Assembly: GCF_018130765.1 (NCBI RefSeq)
Contig: NZ_JAFCJZ010000005.1
Location: 1 to 64,000 of the forward strand
Origin: Bradyrhizobium iriomotense
Lineage (GTDB): Bacteria > Pseudomonadota > Alphaproteobacteria > Rhizobiales > Xanthobacteraceae
DNA: 64,000 nucleotides
Direction: 5' to 3'
Shown here: piece by piece, positions 50,656-58,864 of the stretch
Layout: each line of letters opens with the position of its first letter
Numbering within the stretch: the stretch's first letter is position 1
Translations under genes and position numbers: made by a program
The notes under the pieces: generated by a model
The model's input: the letters and a program-made list of their open reading frames with translations, nothing else
Told to the model about the DNA's origin: nothing
Database searches by the model: none

Positions 50656-53375
50656 GTTTTGAGATCAACGGCAGCACGTTCACGCAGGAGCCGCGCGCGG
50701 GCCAGTGCCTGCGCACATTCCTGCGCGAGCTCGGCCATTTCGGCGTGAAAAAGGGCTGCGACGCCGGCGATTGCGGCGCCTGCACCGTGCTGCTCGACGG
50801 CGAGCCGGTGCATAGCTGCCTGATCCCGGCATTCCGCGCCGACGGCCGCACTGTGACCACGATCGAAGGCCTCGGCGGCGACCGCGGTGCGCATCCGATG
50901 CAGCAGGCTTTCCTCGACGCGCAGGGCTTTCAATGCGGTTTCTGCACCGCCGGCATGATCTTGACCTGCGCCTCGCTGAACCAGGCGCAGCGCACCGATC
51001 TCGGATCTGCACTGAAGGGCAATATCTGCCGCTGCACCGGCTATCGCGCGATCGAGGACGCGCTGCTCGGCAAGACCAATGTCGAGGAGAGCGTCGAGCC
51101 CGGCGCCGCCTTCGGCCGCAGCCTCCCGGCGCCCGCAGGCCCCGATGTGGTCCGCGGCGCGGCGCGCTACACCTTCGACACCGCAATCGACGGCCTTCTG
51201 CATATCAAGCTGCTGCGTTCGCCTCACGCCCACGCGCGGATCATCGCGATCGACACGTCGGATGCCCTTCGCGTTCCCGGCGTGCACGCTGTGCTGACGC
51301 ATGAGGATGCGCCGTCGGTCCTGATCTCGACTGCGCGCCATGAGAAGGACTGGATGGACCCCGAGGACACGCGCGTCCTTGACGACGTCGTCCGCTTCAT
51401 CGGCCAGAAGGTCGCGGCCGTCATCGCCGAGAGCGAAGGCGCTGCCGAGGAGGCCTGCCGCCGGATCAAGGTCGACTACGAGATCCTGCCTGCGCTGATC
51501 GATCCGGAGCAGGCGATGGCGCCGGGCGCACCGATCATCCATCCCGACCGGACCACTGCGAACCGCGTTGCCGATGCTCAGCGCAACCTCGCGGCGGAGA
51601 CGCATGGCGAGTTTGGCGACGTCGCGTCGGCGCTTGCCACATCTGCCGTCACCTACGAGGCCACCTTCCACAGTCATCGCGTGCAACATGCCGCGCTGGA
51701 GACCCATGGCGGTCTCGCCTGGCTCGATGATGCGGGCGTGCTCAACGTCCGCACCTCGACGCAGGTGCCGTTCCTGACCCGGCGTGCGTTGTCGGACATC
51801 TTCCAGCTTCCCATGGACAAGGTCCGCGTGTTCTGCGAGCGCGTCGGCGGCGGCTTTGGCGGCAAGCAGGAGATGTTCGTCGAGGACATCCTTGCACTCG
51901 CCGCGCTCAGGACCGGGCGCCCGGTCAAGCTGGAGCTCACCCGCGAGGAGCAGTTCATCGCGACCTCGACGCGGCATCCGATGCGGGTCCACATCAAGGT
52001 CGGCGCCGATGCCGACGGCAAGCTCACCGCGCTCCAGCTCGACGTGCTCTCCAACACCGGCGCCTACGGCAATCACGCCGGCCCTGTCATGTTCCACTCC
52101 CTGTCGGAGTCCATTGCCGTCTACAATTGCCCGAACAAGCGGGTGGACGGTTACGCCGTCTACACCAACACGGTGCCGGCCGGCGCGTTTCGCGGCTATG
52201 GCCTGCCGCAGACGCTGATCGCGATCGAAGCCGCGATCGACGAGCTGGCCAAACAGCTCGGCATCAGTCCCTACGACATGCGTAGGCTGAACATCGTCAA
52301 GCCGGGCGATCCCATGCTGTCGCCGCCGCCATCCGAATTTCACGACGTGCTCTATGGCTCCTACGGGCTCGACCAGTGCCTCGACCTCGTCGAGCGCGCG
52401 ATGCAGGCGGATGGCCCGCAGCCGGAGCTGTCGCCGGAATGGCTGATCGGCGACGGCGTCGCGCTGACCATGATCGACACCGTGCCGCCGGCCGGCCACA
52501 TCGCGGACGCCATGATCGCGCTCAACGACGACGGCGGCTTTGATCTCACCGTCGGTACCGCCGAGTTCGGCAACGGCACCAGCACCGTCCACCGCCAGAT
52601 CGCGGCGACGATCCTGGCGACCACCGTCGACAGGATTTTCCTGCGCCAGTCCGACACCGCCCATGGCGGCCACGACACCGGCGCCTATGGCAGCGCCGGC
52701 ACCTTCGTCGCCGGCAAGGCGACGCAGGCCGCCGCCACGCAGCTTGCGACCGAGCTGAGGGCTGCAGCCGCAGACGCCTGGCTGTGCGACGTCGGTGGTT
52801 GCACGCTCGAGGGCGAGACAGTCGTCAGCGGCGTGCGACGCATGTCCTTTGTTGAACTGGCCAAGCTTGCCCGCGAGCGCGGCCAGCCGTTCGCAGCCAG
52901 CGGCAATTCCGGCGGCACGCCGCGCTCGGTCGGCTTCAACGTGCAGGGCTTTCGCGTCGCGGTGAACAAGGGCACCGGCGAGCTCAGGATTCTCAGGAGC
53001 GTGCAAGCCGCGGACGCCGGAATCGTCGCCAACCCCATGCAGTGCCGCGGCCAGGTCGAAGGCGGCGTCGCACAGGCCCTTGGTGCTGCGCTCTACGAGG
53101 AGATGGTGATCGACGCGACCGGCCGCGTCACCAACCCGAAATTCCGCGACTACCACCTGCCCTCCTTCGCCGACGTGCCGCGCACCGAAGTGTTGTTCGC
53201 GGAGACGTCGGACACGATCGGGCCGCTTGGAGCCAAGTCGATGAGCGAGAGTCCCTACAATCCGGTTGCCGCGGCGCTCGGCAACGCGATCGCGGACGCC
53301 ACCGGCATTCGCTTCACTGCGCCACCCTTCAAGCCGGACCGGCTGTTTCCGGCGCTCCACGATAAATTTGGCTAG
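50652..53375 (+). CDS. Fused 2Fe-2S/molybdenum subunit of purine (xanthine) hydroxylase
   Basis: A 907-residue protein fusing the small iron-sulfur subunit (residues about 1-160) to the large molybdopterin subunit (about 165-907). The plant-type 2Fe-2S cluster uses Cys36, 41, 44 and 56; the second uses Cys95, 98, 126 and 128. The molybdenum domain has GGGFGGKQE, GAFRGYG and the catalytic Glu near the C-terminus (GAKSMSESP). The expected reaction is hypoxanthine or xanthine to urate. The fusion order differs from the usual split (FeS with FAD); here FAD is a separate subunit. No XdhC chaperone lies nearby. Confidence 0.88.
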   Translation: MSFEINGSTFTQEPRAGQCLRTFLRELGHFGVKKGCDAGDCGACTVLLDGEPVHSCLIPAFRADGRTVTTIEGLGGDRGAHPMQQAFLDAQGFQCGFCTAGMILTCASLNQAQRTDLGSALKGNICRCTGYRAIEDALLGKTNVEESVEPGAAFGRSLPAPAGPDVVRGAARYTFDTAIDGLLHIKLLRSPHAHARIIAIDTSDALRVPGVHAVLTHEDAPSVLISTARHEKDWMDPEDTRVLDDVVRFIGQKVAAVIAESEGAAEEACRRIKVDYEILPALIDPEQAMAPGAPIIHPDRTTANRVADAQRNLAAETHGEFGDVASALATSAVTYEATFHSHRVQHAALETHGGLAWLDDAGVLNVRTSTQVPFLTRRALSDIFQLPMDKVRVFCERVGGGFGGKQEMFVEDILALAALRTGRPVKLELTREEQFIATSTRHPMRVHIKVGADADGKLTALQLDVLSNTGAYGNHAGPVMFHSLSESIAVYNCPNKRVDGYAVYTNTVPAGAFRGYGLPQTLIAIEAAIDELAKQLGISPYDMRRLNIVKPGDPMLSPPPSEFHDVLYGSYGLDQCLDLVERAMQADGPQPELSPEWLIGDGVALTMIDTVPPAGHIADAMIALNDDGGFDLTVGTAEFGNGTSTVHRQIAATILATTVDRIFLRQSDTAHGGHDTGAYGSAGTFVAGKATQAAATQLATELRAAAADAWLCDVGGCTLEGETVVSGVRRMSFVELAKLARERGQPFAASGNSGGTPRSVGFNVQGFRVAVNKGTGELRILRSVQAADAGIVANPMQCRGQVEGGVAQALGAALYEEMVIDATGRVTNPKFRDYHLPSFADVPRTEVLFAETSDTIGPLGAKSMSESPYNPVAAALGNAIADATGIRFTAPPFKPDRLFPALHDKFG

Positions 53376-53399
53376 GCAGATGTTTCGGGGGATGCATCC

Positions 53400-54797
53400 A
53401 TGACCAGCGAAGTTCATCCCGTCGACGAGGTCCTGCCGGTCCCGCGCCTGCTGGCGCTCGGACTGCAACATGTACTGGTGATGTATGCCGGTGCGGTCGC
53501 GGTGCCTCTCATCATCGGGCGCGCGCTGAAGCTGCCGCCGGAGGATGTTGCCTTCCTGATCAGCGCCGATCTGTTCGCCTGCGGCCTTGCGACACTGGTC
53601 CAGTGCCTCGGCTTCCCCGGCGTCGGCATCCGCCTGCCCGTGATGATGGGCGTGACGTTTGCATCCGTCGGCCCGATGCTGTCGATGGCCGCCGCGCCCG
53701 AGATCGGCCTGCTCGGCATCTACGGCTCCGTCATTGCGGCCGGCCTGTTCGGCATCACCGTCGCGCCGTTCGTCAGCCGGCTGCTGCCGCTGTTTCCGCC
53801 CGTCGTCACCGGCACCATCATTCTCATCATCGGCATTTCTCTGATGCGGGTCGGCATCAACTGGGCCGGCGGCGGCCTGCCGACGCTGACGAAGGTGGTC
53901 GACGGCGTCGCCGGCAGCTTTCCCAATCCGGCCTATGGGCAATTGCAGGGCCTCGGTATCTCGCTGTTCGTGCTGCTCGTCATTCTCGGCCTGATCAAAT
54001 GGGGTTCCGGCTTCGTCGCCAACGTCGCGGTGCTGCTCGGCATCATCGCCGGCGCTGTGCTCGCGAGCATCCTGGGCGTGATGCATTTCGACAAGGTCGC
54101 GGCGGCCTCCTGGGGCGCACTTGTCATCCCCTTTCGCTTCGGCATGCCGCAGTTTCACCTCGTGCCTGTCATCACCATGTGCGTCGTCATGATCGTGGTG
54201 ATGATCGAGTCGCTCGGCATGTTTCTCGCGCTCGGTGACATCACCGGCAAGGCCGTCGACCGCGAAGCGCTGAGCCGAGGCTTGCGCGCCGACGGGGTCG
54301 GCACGCTGCTCGGCGGCATCTTCAACACCTTTCCCTACACCTCGTTCTCGCAGAATGTCGGCCTCGTCTCGGTGACCGGCGTGCGCTCGCGCTGGGTGAC
54401 GGTGACGGGCGGCTGCATCATGCTCGTGCTCGGCCTGTTGCCGAAGCTCGCCGCGCTGGTCGAGGCGGTGCCGCTGGTCGTGCTCGGCGGCGCGGGCCTC
54501 GTGATGTTCGGCATGGTGGCAGCAACAGGCGCGCGCATCCTCACCTCGGTCGATTTCCGCACCAACCGCTACAATCTCTTCATCGTCGCGATCTCGATCG
54601 GCTTCGGCCTGATCCCGCTCGCCGCACCCGGCTTCTTCCGGAATCTGCCTCACGATCTGCAGCCGCTGCTGGAGTCCGGCATCCTGCTTTGCGCGTTGGT
54701 CTCGGTGCTGCTCAATGCCTTCTTCAACGGATTGAGCGGCGGTGCTGCCGCGGAAGCCGACACCGCGTCAGCCGCCGCGTCGGCACAGCATGTTTAG
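53400..54797 (+). CDS. Nucleobase:cation symporter 2 (urate/xanthine permease)
   Basis: A 465-residue, 14-helix inner-membrane carrier of the NCS2 family. Marks are LGLQHVLVMYAGAVAVP in helix 1, Glu in VMIESLGMF of helix 8 and the motif SQNVGLVSVTGV, which is the N-x-G signature of urate/xanthine carriers. It imports urate or xanthine with protons. It lies 24 bp behind the hydroxylase gene, probably in the same operon, and overlaps by 4 nt, tail to tail, with the UraD/UraH gene. Confidence 0.92.
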   Translation: MTSEVHPVDEVLPVPRLLALGLQHVLVMYAGAVAVPLIIGRALKLPPEDVAFLISADLFACGLATLVQCLGFPGVGIRLPVMMGVTFASVGPMLSMAAAPEIGLLGIYGSVIAAGLFGITVAPFVSRLLPLFPPVVTGTIILIIGISLMRVGINWAGGGLPTLTKVVDGVAGSFPNPAYGQLQGLGISLFVLLVILGLIKWGSGFVANVAVLLGIIAGAVLASILGVMHFDKVAAASWGALVIPFRFGMPQFHLVPVITMCVVMIVVMIESLGMFLALGDITGKAVDREALSRGLRADGVGTLLGGIFNTFPYTSFSQNVGLVSVTGVRSRWVTVTGGCIMLVLGLLPKLAALVEAVPLVVLGGAGLVMFGMVAATGARILTSVDFRTNRYNLFIVAISIGFGLIPLAAPGFFRNLPHDLQPLLESGILLCALVSVLLNAFFNGLSGGAAAEADTASAAASAQHV

Positions 54798-55681
54798 CTG
54801 CCGCGATAGGTCGCGTAGCTCCACGGCGTCACCAGCAGTGGCACGTGGTAGTGATTTTCCGGCTCGCTGATCGCGAAGCGCAGCGGGATCTCGTCGAGGA
54901 ACGGCGGGTCTGACAGCGGCACGTTGCGCTCGGCGTAATATCTGGCGACGCTGAAGCGAAGCTCGTAGCGGCCGATCGGCAATGGACGCCCGCCGATGAG
55001 CGGCTGATCGGTGCGGCCGTCTGTATTGGTAACGGTACGCGCGATGACGCGGTTCTCGCCGAGATTCGCAAGCTCGACGAGTTCGACCGGAATGCCGGGC
55101 GCAGGCTTGCCGGCGTGGTTGTCCAGCACATGGGTCGAGAGCCGGCCATGCACCTTGAGCTTGTCGTCGGCGATGACGAGCTGATCGAGCCGCAGCGCCG
55201 AGATGCGGCCGATCTCCTCGATCGCGCGGCGCGTCTCGGTCTTGCCGATATTGCGCAGGCGCGTCTCGAAGTCACGCAGCACGGAATCCTTGGTGTGACG
55301 GCGCACGCAGACGATATAGGGGAAGCCGAATTTCTCGCGGTAGGCGTTGTTGACGCGCTCGAATGCGGCGTATTCGGCGTCCGACAACCGGTCGAGGCCG
55401 GCGCTGTTCTGCTCGTCGGTCGATTCCGCCGTCAGGCCCGCCGCACGCTGGGTCTTGTTCGCGAGATCGGGATGCGCGCGGATGAGCGCGAGCTGTACGT
55501 CGGGCTCCGCAGCCTGGATCGCCGCCATCAGCGCGGCGTGCAACTGGTTGATGCCGGTGAATGGCCGCTGCTCGGCAAGCTTCTCCGCAATCCACGGCGA
55601 ATACTCGACGACATTGGCAAGCGCGGCGACGAAGTCGGCCTTGCTGGCAGTATTGAGATCGGCGAGCGAAATTTGCGGCAT
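54794..55681 (-). CDS. Fused OHCU decarboxylase and 5-hydroxyisourate hydrolase
   Basis: A 295-residue bifunctional protein. Residues about 1-165 are UraD (catalytic His70 in IRAHPDLANK) and about 178-295 are UraH, a transthyretin-like domain with LSTHVLDNHAGKPAPGIPVEL and the C-terminal YRGS. It turns the product of urate oxidase (5-hydroxyisourate) into OHCU and then to allantoin. Reaction order (UraH first) is the reverse of the domain order. AAGGA precedes the ATG. It is the last gene of the operon DUF3830-puuE-uraDH. Confidence 0.9.
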   Translation of the reverse strand: MPQISLADLNTASKADFVAALANVVEYSPWIAEKLAEQRPFTGINQLHAALMAAIQAAEPDVQLALIRAHPDLANKTQRAAGLTAESTDEQNSAGLDRLSDAEYAAFERVNNAYREKFGFPYIVCVRRHTKDSVLRDFETRLRNIGKTETRRAIEEIGRISALRLDQLVIADDKLKVHGRLSTHVLDNHAGKPAPGIPVELVELANLGENRVIARTVTNTDGRTDQPLIGGRPLPIGRYELRFSVARYYAERNVPLSDPPFLDEIPLRFAISEPENHYHVPLLVTPWSYATYRGS

Positions 55682-55686
55682 TGTCC

Positions 55687-56622
55687 TTATCCGATCTCGA
55701 ACGCATCGGCGGCGAGATGCGCATGCTTGTCGTGCCAATGCTGCGCGATCTGGAGCCGCGTCGGCACCCAGACACGCTCGCGCTTGCCGATGTAATCGAG
55801 GAAGCGGATCAGGCCCGCAGCACGGCCGGGCCGACCGGCGAGACGGCAATGCAGCCCCACCGACATCATCTTCGGCGCGGTCTCGCCTTCGGCATAGAGC
55901 ACGTCGAAGGCATCCTTCAGATAGGTGAAGAACTGCTCGCCTTCGGCAAAACCCTGCGGGTTGATGAACCGCATGTCGTTGGCATCTAGCGTATAGGGAA
56001 TGATGAGCTGCTTGCCTTTGGCGCCCTTGACCCAATAAGGCAGGTCGTCGGCATAGGAGTCGCAGAGATAGAGGAAGCCGCCCTCCTCCATCAACAGACG
56101 GTTGGTGTTGATCGAGGAGCGCCCGGTGTACCAGCCGAGCGGCCGCGCACCGGTCGCCTCGGTATGGACGCGGATGGACTCGGCAATCTCGGCGCGCTCC
56201 TGCGCCTCGGTCATGTCCTTGTGCTCGATCCATTTCAGGCTGTGACTTGCGATGTCCCAGCCCGACTCCTTCATGGCAGCCACGATTTCCGGATTGCGCT
56301 TCAGGGCAGTGGCGACGCCGAACACGGTGGTCGGCCACTTCCGCTCGGTGAACATCCGCCACAGCCGCCAGAAGCCGGCGCGCGAGCCATATTCGAACAT
56401 GGATTCGATGTTGGCGTGGCGCTGGCCCGGCCAGGGTTGCGCGCCGAGCACGTCGGACAGGAACGCTTCCGAGGCGCGGTCGCCGTGCAGGATGTTGTTC
56501 TCGCCGCCCTCTTCGAAATTGACGACGAACTGAACCGCGACCCGCGCGTCGCCGGGCCATTGCGGATGCGGCGGATTGCGTCCGTAACCGCGGAGATCGC
56601 GCGGGTAGCGGGCGTCAGTCAC
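55687..56622 (-). CDS. puuE: Allantoinase PuuE (polysaccharide-deacetylase fold)
   Basis: A 311-residue metal-independent allantoinase of the polysaccharide-deacetylase fold. The typical PuuE beginning RYPRDLRGYGRNPPHPQWPGDARVAVQ and the segments FVVNFEEGGENNIL, IASHSLKWIEH and ARPLGWYTGRSS are present. It opens allantoin to allantoate, the substrate of the amidohydrolase at 34 kb. The GTG start at 56622 follows directly on the DUF3830 stop codon; GAGGAAG serves as ribosome site. Confidence 0.93.
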   Translation of the reverse strand: MTDARYPRDLRGYGRNPPHPQWPGDARVAVQFVVNFEEGGENNILHGDRASEAFLSDVLGAQPWPGQRHANIESMFEYGSRAGFWRLWRMFTERKWPTTVFGVATALKRNPEIVAAMKESGWDIASHSLKWIEHKDMTEAQERAEIAESIRVHTEATGARPLGWYTGRSSINTNRLLMEEGGFLYLCDSYADDLPYWVKGAKGKQLIIPYTLDANDMRFINPQGFAEGEQFFTYLKDAFDVLYAEGETAPKMMSVGLHCRLAGRPGRAAGLIRFLDYIGKRERVWVPTRLQIAQHWHDKHAHLAADAFEIG

Positions 56623-57036
56623 TCAGACTTCCTCGAAGCGGATCGGCAGTGCACCCTTCCACAGCACGCTCTTGCCGAGGGTCGCCAGATTCTCCAGGCC
56701 CGAGGTCACGGTGATGAAGTGATTGCCGGCGAGCTGGCCCATCTTGCTGGCGAAGCTCACGCCGCCATAGGCCATCAGGATCTCGGTCTCGCTGATGCCG
56801 CCGGGATAGAGAATGATCTGGCCCGGCGCGGGATAGCTGGTGTGGTTCTCGTAGCCGACGCCGAAATCGAGGTCGCCGAGCGGCATCCACACCGCCTCGC
56901 CGCTCCAGCGCACATGGATGATGTGGCTTTCGAACGGCATGGCCTTGCGGAACGCGGCAACGGTCTTGGGCGCCGCCTGCTCCTCGAAGCGGGCATCGAA
57001 GGTGTAGTCGCCTGCGCGGATAACGAGTTTGCTCAT
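56623..57036 (-). CDS. DUF3830 cyclophilin-like protein
   Basis: A 137-residue small soluble protein with the DUF3830 (cyclophilin-like fold) pattern: LVIRAGDYTFDARFEEQAAPKTVAAF, then MPLGDLDFGVGYENHTSYPAPGQIILYPGG. Its biochemical role is not known; proteins of this fold often lack isomerase activity. It is the first gene of the allantoinase operon, directly coupled to puuE, which ties it to purine or ureide degradation. A sigma-54-like element precedes it. Confidence 0.8.
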   Translation of the reverse strand: MSKLVIRAGDYTFDARFEEQAAPKTVAAFRKAMPFESHIIHVRWSGEAVWMPLGDLDFGVGYENHTSYPAPGQIILYPGGISETEILMAYGGVSFASKMGQLAGNHFITVTSGLENLATLGKSVLWKGALPIRFEEV

Positions 57037-57081
57037 CTCATCTCTCTGGATCGGGGGCTGAAGGCCCCACGGGGAACTTTC

Positions 57082-57097
57082 AGCAAAAAGCACTCCA
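57082..57097 (-). promoter_or_regulatory. Sigma-54-like promoter of the allantoinase operon
   Basis: On the minus strand TGGAGTG-CTTT-TTGCT has GG and GC 10 bp apart and a perfect -12 half; only TGG and the final G of the -24 half match. Start of transcription would be near 57071, and the leader then has the hairpin GGGGC/GCCCC before the DUF3830 start at 57036. Weaker than the sites at 35657 and 49767 but well placed. Confidence 0.5.
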
Positions 57098-57125
57098 TCG
57101 GGCTTCGCGCAAGGGCGAAGCCACA

Positions 57126-57407
57126 TCACCTGCGGTCGTAGGACCAGCCGAAAATGCCGCTCCGCCGCACCTCCGGCTCCGGCTCGGCGGCTGCCGCAGG
57201 CGGCACCTCCTTCAGTTCCCCCTGCGGCGGCGGTGCGGGCGGTGCCGGCAGGTTCTCGCATTTCATGGAATAGACCAGCTTGCCGTCCGCGGTCCGCCCG
57301 ATCGGCGCGCAGGGGTCCGGATGCGCCGCTGAACTCTTCGGCGTGGGCTTGATCTGCGCCGCCGCCGGCGAAGCAATCAGGAGAAGGACCAGCAGATATT
57401 TCGACAT
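57126..57407 (-). CDS. Small secreted Pro/Ala-rich protein (93 aa)
   Basis: A 93-residue protein with a Sec signal (LLVLLLIASPAAAQ). The mature part is Pro/Ala-rich (PAPPAPPPQG, PAAAAEPEPE) with a Cys pair (DPCAPIG and MKCENLP) that could form a disulfide and a basic end (GWSYDRR). No family is recognised. AGG precedes the ATG at 57407. It lies 90 bp upstream of the DUF3830 gene on the same strand but outside its likely promoter. Confidence 0.55.
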   Translation of the reverse strand: MSKYLLVLLLIASPAAAQIKPTPKSSAAHPDPCAPIGRTADGKLVYSMKCENLPAPPAPPPQGELKEVPPAAAAEPEPEVRRSGIFGWSYDRR

Positions 57408-57629
57408 CGTTGTCGCCTGGAAAGCCAATTCGCCCCATTGAACCGGATTGCAGCGGGCAAGTCCATCGGCGCCGCGGGCCGGCTGCCGAATATTTAGCCG
57501 GGACCAAAAAATTTGCTCGCTCCAACGTGATGGCGGCGCCGCTGATATTCGGCAAGCCACATCGCCATGTCAGCCGCGACGACGACAACTTCTCTCATAG
57601 CCGGGAGCGTCGTCACGGGAGAAACACCA

Positions 57630-57848
57630 ATGCAAAAGACTTTCGCCCTTCTCGGCGCCGCCCTGATCGCCGCCGCCACCGTCCAGACCGCCGCCGCAAA
57701 CGACCGCCACCACGCTCGCAAGGCGCAACGCGCTCCCATCACTCAATCGGTGCGCGACTCCAATGCCGCCATCTGGCCGTCGCAGCCGACCGTGCCCGAC
57801 TGGTCGCGCTATGCCAACGGCGCGATGTCGGCACCGGCGGGACGGTGA
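57630..57848 (+). CDS. Small exported protein (72 aa)
   Basis: A 72-residue protein with a signal peptide (LLGAALIAAATVQTAAAN, cleavage near residue 22). The mature part is short and hydrophilic (HHARKAQRAPITQSV, WPSQPTVPDWSRY). GGGAG lies 8 nt before the ATG at 57630. I do not recognise the family. It may be a small periplasmic or surface-attached protein. Confidence 0.55.
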   Translation: MQKTFALLGAALIAAATVQTAAANDRHHARKAQRAPITQSVRDSNAAIWPSQPTVPDWSRYANGAMSAPAGR

Positions 57849-57891
57849 TGTTGGAAGCGTAGGGCGGTCGAAGCGCAACTGCCTCCACACC

Positions 57892-57976
57892 GTCATTGCG
57901 AGGAGCCCTTGCGACGAAGCAATCCAGACTGCCGCCGCGGAAAGAGTCTGGATTGCTTCGCTGCGCTCGCAATGAC
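57892..57976. repeat. 85-bp inverted-repeat element
   Basis: GTCATTGCGAG at 57892-57902 faces CTCGCAATGAC at 57966-57976, and inner arms GAAGCAATCCAGACT and AGTCTGGATTGCTTC are perfect. The element is non-coding and belongs to a dispersed palindromic family that I know from Bradyrhizobium and related genomes. The surrounding bases 57849-58864 hold no convincing gene. Confidence 0.75.
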
Positions 57977-58086
57977 GGAGCAAGGGGCACCGACGTTGTG
58001 CTCAAGCTCACACTCTGCTCGCAGACACGCCCTCGCATCCTCGCGGCTGATTTCGCCCGAGCTTTGCTGATCTCTCCACCCTCTTG

Positions 58087-58600
58087 AGCCAAGAGGGCGC
58101 AGGGAAGGCCGGGTGCCGGCTGGCACCCGCGGTCCGCTGCGCGAAAGGTAGCGCAAAAGAACCGCACAGCAGCATACAGGTGAAGCCCAACACACGGCCT
58201 TCCCTGCGCGATGGTCGGACGGCTTATGCCGTGCTCTCCCGGGAGCCGAGTTCGTTCTGGCCTCCCTCACGCTCGCGGAATTCACCAGCACCGCGCCGGT
58301 TGACGCGAGGGCCGCCTCCGCAAGAGCTTGACCGTAGCAACGACGGCCAGGACCACACGGTTTTGCCGTACGCACGGTCCGCCATTTCGCCGCAGTATTC
58401 CCAGCCCTGTCGACGGAGCCGGAAACTTACAGACGAGACGAAACCTGTCAGCGCCGTTCGTCCGCACGAAGCCTTGGGGCTCACGGAGAGCAATCCGCCC
58501 TGCCCTTGGCCATCGCGCCCGACGCTGCTGCGTCCACCGCAAGCCCGGCTCGCGAAAATGACGACCACATGATCGCCCCTCAAGGATGAGCTGGGATGGG
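58087..58600. repeat. Probable dispersed non-coding repeat (about 0.5 kb)
   Basis: The conceptual translation contains EGAGKAGCRLAPAVRCAK, a peptide that turns up again and again among annotated small hypothetical proteins of Bradyrhizobium, which indicates a dispersed repeat and not a gene. Frames on both strands here have no ribosome sites or good codon use. Exact ends were not determined. Recognition rests on memory of such peptides and needs a search. Confidence 0.5.
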
Positions 58601-58684
58601 CGACACATACGATAAATCCGAATTTCGGTAAAGCGGAATATTTTCGCAGCAACGGGTTGACAGCCGGGCGACACAGGCCGGTGC

Positions 58685-58762
58685 CGTAGCCCGGATGAGC
58701 GAAGCGACATCCGGGGTCTTTGCGGTGACGTCCCGGGTATCGCTTCGCTCACCCGGGCTACG
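58685..58762. repeat. 78-bp inverted-repeat element
   Basis: CGTAGCCCGGATGAGCGAAG at the left faces CTTCGCTCACCCGGGCTACG at the right, with a degenerate centre containing a CCGGGG and TCCCGGG pair. It is a third dispersed palindromic element in the same gene-free kilobase. Confidence 0.75.
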
Positions 58763-58864
58763 GGAGCAAGGAAGCAACCAAAAAGGCGGCGCCAAGCACC
58801 GCCCTTCTGCAAAATCCGGAAGTGGATCTGACCGACGAACTACGGCCGCTCGATACGACCGGTA

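Noticed and set aside
50553..54653. Very long open frame on the minus strand (over 1300 codons)
   Set aside because: It is the complement of the purine hydroxylase and permease genes; its product is His/Arg/Asp-rich and has no family, as usual for shadows in GC-rich DNA.
58084..58572. Frame beginning MSQEGAGKAGCRLAP as a gene
   Set aside because: The peptide looks like the translation of a dispersed repeat, and neither codon use nor a ribosome site supports it.
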